Source: Phycisphaeraceae bacterium (GTDB lineage: Bacteria; Planctomycetota; Phycisphaerae; Phycisphaerales; Phycisphaeraceae). From it: a stretch of 46,429 nucleotides of DNA. A model generated the notes under the pieces. The model saw only the letters and a program-made list of their open reading frames with translations, did not search any database and was not told where the DNA came from. The position numbers and the translations under genes are program-made. Positions within the stretch are counted from its first letter, which is position 1, and the number at the start of each line of letters is the position of its first letter. Where the stretch lies: contig JAJDCU010000022.1 of NCBI GenBank assembly GCA_029260655.1, positions 1 to 46,429 on the forward strand, read 5' to 3'. This document shows, piece by piece, positions 43,253-46,429 of the stretch.

Positions 43253-43669
43253 TCAGCCCCTTTAGTATACACTTATATTCTATAATTTGAAACCCGGAAT
43301 AGGGATATCCCCGGGTATTTTTAGCATGAGAATGGCGGTGAAAGTATCCGTTTTCACTGGATTAGGCAACAGGAGCGGGTTTGCGGCCGAGCGTATAACA
43401 AGTTGTTCCACAACAACATGGATGCATAGGGCCGCTGATCATACGCCCTGTGGTACCCCCTGGAGCATCACACCACCCATAATAGTGAACCTGCCCGGCA
43501 TGGCCATGCTGGCCGCAAGCCGTGTAACACACACTGCCCATATGGACCCTGCCGAGCTAAGTGGGCCAGATATGGGCATCAACCCGGGATTCTAAGGCAA
43601 CCCGGGACCGACTTGTTGCTCGAACGGGTCGTTGCGGCTAACCCCGATTGGATGAACTAAGAGAAGCTG
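43253..43669. other. Gene-free region between anmK and the AsmA-like gene
   Basis: 417 bases. An AT-rich patch at 43262-43290 probably holds the anmK promoter. Next to it is a hairpin ACCCGG (43292-43297) with CCGGGT (43311-43316) followed by ATTTTT, and a second hairpin GTGAAA (43338-43343) with TTTCAC (43352-43357). AACCCGGG motifs recur near 43580-43606. A 102-codon frame at 43287-43595 has no ribosome site or family pattern and is not called as a gene. Confidence 0.45.
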
Positions 43670-44581
43670 CTATTCCTGACTCTTGGGGGCTTCGTCCTTG
43701 TCAGAGCCGAAGAGTCCTCCCAGGCCTTCACCCAGCTTGTCGACCGCTTCATTGACTTCTTCGCCGACCTGCTGCGCCGCTTCCCCGGCCTGCTCCACGC
43801 CTTCGCCGAGTTGTTCCGCGGCCTGGCCGGCGATCTCGCCCGCCTGGGTGGAGACGTCGCCGATGACCTGCATCCCGAAGTCGCCCAGATCACCCACCGC
43901 GGCAAGCCCGCCCTGCAAGCCCTCCCCGATCCCTGCGGGTAATACGTCCCCGGCCTGCTGCACAACCGTCGCCATGATCGCCGTCACGATGATCCCGGCG
44001 AGGTCTTTCATCAACACGCCCTTGTCGCTGTCGCTGCCGATATCCGTCAGCCGGATTTCCGGGATGTAGATCGGCACAGACACCCCGCCGATCACCTCGG
44101 CCTTGACGTTCACCTCCGTGATCACCAGTTCATTGATCACAAACCTCTTTCCTTCGGTTTCCTCGGCCGGTGGGGCCTCGCCGCTGCTGAGCTTGGCAAG
44201 GTTGTCGAGGATCACCTGGTAATTGGCTTTGCCCCCGTCTTTTTCAAGCGCCATGTCGATATCGTTAAGCGCCAGCCTGGGGATCTCGACCTTATCACCC
44301 ATCAGCGAGCCAAGCGACACCTCGACGCTGCCGTCACCCAGGCTCAGGAAGTGGTCGGACTTGAAACCCTCGGGGTTGGCGACCGATAGCCCGTCCATCG
44401 ACACGCTCCCGGACAACAGGCCCAGGTGGATGCCGTCGAGCTTGGTTTCTACGCCCATCGCGTAGGTGCCACCCTGCTCGATCCCGGCCTTGGTGATCTT
44501 GTCGATCGCGACATACCCGATCACCCCGACGACCACGACCACAACGACCAGCAGCACGACGATCCGTTTGACCCATTTCAT
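43670..44581 (-). CDS. AsmA-like membrane-anchored protein
   Basis: 303 residues. An N-terminal membrane helix (VVLLVVVVVVVGVIGYVAI, about 8-26) is followed by a region with AsmA/TamB-like strands (LDGIHLGLLSGSVSMDGLSVANPEGFKSDHFLSLG). The C-terminal 100 residues are an Ala/Gly/Glu-rich helix (AGEIAGQAAEQLGEGVEQAGEAA). AsmA-like proteins act in the envelope, some in lipid transport. Likely periplasmic. Confidence 0.7.
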   Translation of the reverse strand: MKWVKRIVVLLVVVVVVVGVIGYVAIDKITKAGIEQGGTYAMGVETKLDGIHLGLLSGSVSMDGLSVANPEGFKSDHFLSLGDGSVEVSLGSLMGDKVEIPRLALNDIDMALEKDGGKANYQVILDNLAKLSSGEAPPAEETEGKRFVINELVITEVNVKAEVIGGVSVPIYIPEIRLTDIGSDSDKGVLMKDLAGIIVTAIMATVVQQAGDVLPAGIGEGLQGGLAAVGDLGDFGMQVIGDVSTQAGEIAGQAAEQLGEGVEQAGEAAQQVGEEVNEAVDKLGEGLGGLFGSDKDEAPKSQE

Positions 44582-44643
44582 GATTAAGCCCCTTATCGCC
44601 CCGGGTAGATGGTGAGTTACGTCCCTAACTATATCATGTGGCC

Positions 44644-45771
44644 ATGCCGGATGAAGTATTCATGCGTGAGGCCTTGCGGCTGGCCCGTCGGGGCGAGGGG
44701 TTTGTCGAGCCTAACCCGATGGTCGGCGCGGTGATCGTGCAGGACGGCCGTGTGGTGGCGGGGGGGTTCCACGAACGTTTTGGCGGTCTGCACGCCGAAG
44801 CCCAGGCCCTGCGCGACTGCCGGGACAAGGGCATCGACCCGGCCGGTCTTACGATCTACGTCACCCTCGAACCTTGTTCTCACCACGGCAAGCAGCCGCC
44901 CTGCGCCCAGGCGGTGATTGATGCCGGGATCAAGCGCGTCGTCGTGGCGATACCCGACCCCTTCGAGCCGGTCGCCGGCAAGGGCGTGCCGATGTTGCGC
45001 GACGCAGGCGTCGAGGTCGACCTGGGCGTGTGCCGGGAAGAGGCCCAGCGGTTGGCAGAGCCATACATCAAGCGCGGGCGCACCGGCCTGCCCTGGGTCA
45101 TCGCCAAGTGGGCACAGACCCTCGACGGCAAGACCGCCACCCGCACCGGCGACAGCAAGTGGATCAGCAACGAACTCTCTCGCCGGCGCGTCCACGAGCT
45201 GCGCGCGAGGGTTGACGCGATCATCGTCGGCGTTGGCACGATAAGAGCCGACGACCCAACCCTCACCGCACGCGAGGTCGATGTCAAGCGCATCGCCAGG
45301 CGGGTCGTGGTCGATCCCAAGCTCTCCCTGCCCGACGGATGCAAGCTGATTCAAACCATCGATCAGGCGCCGTTGACGATCGCAATCAACGAACGCCTCT
45401 TCGATGACGAGCCCGACCGGCTGAAGAAGTTAGCCGGCCTGGGCATCGAACTGCTTGGTCTGCCAACCGTCAGCAAAAACCAACTCGACCTCCGCCCGCT
45501 CTTTGAGCATTTAGCCCAGACCCACGCCGCAAGCAACGTCCTGACCGAAGGCGGAGCACACCTGACCGGGGCGCTGCTGAAGCAGGGGTTCGCCGATCAG
45601 GTGCTGGCGTTCGTCGCGCCGAGGGTGGTTGGGGATAAAAGCGCGTTGGACTCGGTGGTTGGGTTGTCCCACGAAAGCATCGCCGATGCGACACGGCTGA
45701 CGCTGTGTGCGGTCGAAAAGCTCGGGGAAGACGTGTTGTTGGATTACCGGGTAACGCCGGATCAGGCCTGA
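44644..45771 (+). CDS. ribD: Bifunctional riboflavin deaminase-reductase
   Basis: 375 residues from the ATG at 44644; a GTG two codons earlier is possible. The N-terminal deaminase has the zinc site HAE (50-52) and PCSHHGKQPPC (Cys 78 and 87). The C-terminal reductase has GVGTIRADDPTLTAR and VLTEGGAHLTGALL. Together they do the second and third steps of riboflavin synthesis. No other rib gene is in the window. It ends converging on, and overlapping by 10 bases, the NfeD-like gene. Confidence 0.95.
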   Translation: MPDEVFMREALRLARRGEGFVEPNPMVGAVIVQDGRVVAGGFHERFGGLHAEAQALRDCRDKGIDPAGLTIYVTLEPCSHHGKQPPCAQAVIDAGIKRVVVAIPDPFEPVAGKGVPMLRDAGVEVDLGVCREEAQRLAEPYIKRGRTGLPWVIAKWAQTLDGKTATRTGDSKWISNELSRRRVHELRARVDAIIVGVGTIRADDPTLTAREVDVKRIARRVVVDPKLSLPDGCKLIQTIDQAPLTIAINERLFDDEPDRLKKLAGLGIELLGLPTVSKNQLDLRPLFEHLAQTHAASNVLTEGGAHLTGALLKQGFADQVLAFVAPRVVGDKSALDSVVGLSHESIADATRLTLCAVEKLGEDVLLDYRVTPDQA

Positions 45772-46429
45772 CCGGCCTGATCCACCACGATCCGGCTGCC
45801 GTGGACCTCGACGACCTTGACGGGTTTACCGGCGTCGATGAAGGGGCCGATGCTGACGACGTCGACGTTGTGTTCACCAAAGCGTGCCGTGCCGGACGGG
45901 CGCAGCTCGGTGACGGCCTTGCCTGTGACCCCGACCTCGACCACGCCGACGCCCAATACCTCATCGCCGCTGACGTGTATCTGCCTGCCTGCGGCGTCAA
46001 GCGCGATCGCCGACGCCGAGGCCTGCTCCGTGCGTAGGATCAATCGGCTGAGCCCGGGGATCCTGCCGAAGTGTTTGGTGATGAAGTAGAACCCGACACC
46101 GCTCACAAGCAGCCCCAGCAGCGTGTAGAACATCGACGCGATCATCCGGTCCCACATCTCCGGCGGGGGCAACCAACCCACGCCCCGGCCGCCGACGCCC
46201 CGGCTCGATGGCACGACGCTTAACACCACGCCCATGAACATCATCAGCAGCCCGCCGACACCCAAAAGCCCGAACGTCGGGGTAAACACGATCTCCGTGA
46301 TCAGCAGGACAAAGCCCAGGATAAACAGCAGGATGTGCCAGACCTCAGCAAGCCCGATGATAAACGGCGCGCCGATCAGCGCAATCAGCGCCACCGCAGC
46401 GATCGCCCCCGGCACGCTCAGCCCCGGGG
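45762..46429 (-). CDS. NfeD-family membrane protein, 5' part outside window
   Basis: The frame is open through the right edge (codons before the GTG at 46415 read PGLS), so the call starts outside the window. Membrane helices follow PGAIAAVALIALIGAPF, then the NfeD membrane part (ILGFVLLITEIVFTPTFGLLGVGG), and a C-terminal OB-like domain (GVTGKAVTELRPSGTARFGEHNVDVVSIG). Long NfeD proteins have an N-terminal ClpP-like serine protease; whether this one does cannot be seen. Confidence 0.85.
   Translation of the reverse strand, partial: PGLSVPGAIAAVALIALIGAPFIIGLAEVWHILLFILGFVLLITEIVFTPTFGLLGVGGLLMMFMGVVLSVVPSSRGVGGRGVGWLPPPEMWDRMIASMFYTLLGLLVSGVGFYFITKHFGRIPGLSRLILRTEQASASAIALDAAGRQIHVSGDEVLGVGVVEVGVTGKAVTELRPSGTARFGEHNVDVVSIGPFIDAGKPVKVVEVHGSRIVVDQAGQA

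Noticed and set aside
43287-43595. A 102-codon ORF in the anmK upstream region
   Set aside because: No ribosome site, odd composition (many Thr, Met and Pro), and it runs through hairpins. Probably not coding.

Overview
The window looks like the chromosome of a Planctomycetota bacterium, most likely class Phycisphaerae. This is an inference from GC-rich housekeeping DNA, a peptidoglycan gene set (murE-murF-mraY, glmM, murQ-anmK), an isolated type II pseudopilin, and fusions such as PilZ-REC-Hpt and HTH-REC. No rRNA, tRNA or CRISPR array was seen, so the taxon is not proven.

Left part (1-9.8 kb). After the end of an FHA-domain gene there is a leftward phage-type DNA packaging operon: a two-HTH regulator, an ABC ATPase, a GNAT-like protein, a ParB-like protein, and the small and large terminase subunits. 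Facing away from it is an S24/LexA-like autocleavable repressor with an inverted-repeat operator. Between the two lies a 3,598-bp IS1-type transposon (5244-8841) with perfect 18-bp terminal inverted repeats and a perfect 8-bp target duplication. It carries a Panacea-type antitoxin with a small partner gene, the transposase, a Fic protein and a small ORF. Removing the transposon and one target copy in silico restores a near-consensus promoter (TTGACA, 17 bp, TCTAAT) for the packaging operon, beside the repressor operator. The transposon therefore seems to have jumped into a phage-like repressor/packaging switch and separated the -35 from the -10.

Middle part (10.2-30.3 kb). This holds core genes: a pseudopilin, murE-murF-mraY, a PilZ-REC-Hpt protein, a membrane-anchored double FKBP, an oligopeptide-binding protein with one permease, lgt, RNase R divergent from a YlbF-family gene, an exported helical-repeat protein, a small membrane protein, two DUF2062 membrane proteins, and a GAF/sigma-54 activator.

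Second phage-derived locus (30.6-33.9 kb). A portal protein cut off at about 290 residues runs out of frame into the C-terminal part of what looks like a tail or baseplate protein. Several small membrane, holin-like and lipoprotein genes follow. No capsid, tape measure, integrase or replication gene is present. With the packaging operon, this suggests a domesticated or decaying phage (possibly of gene transfer agent type) in two pieces.

Right part (33.9-46.4 kb). This holds a phosphohexomutase, a HAD phosphatase, moeA-moaD, an HTH-REC regulator, a STAND-like ATPase with six nearly identical 44-residue repeats, the anmK-murQ recycling operon, an AsmA-like protein, ribD, and the end of a NfeD-type membrane protein that leaves the window.
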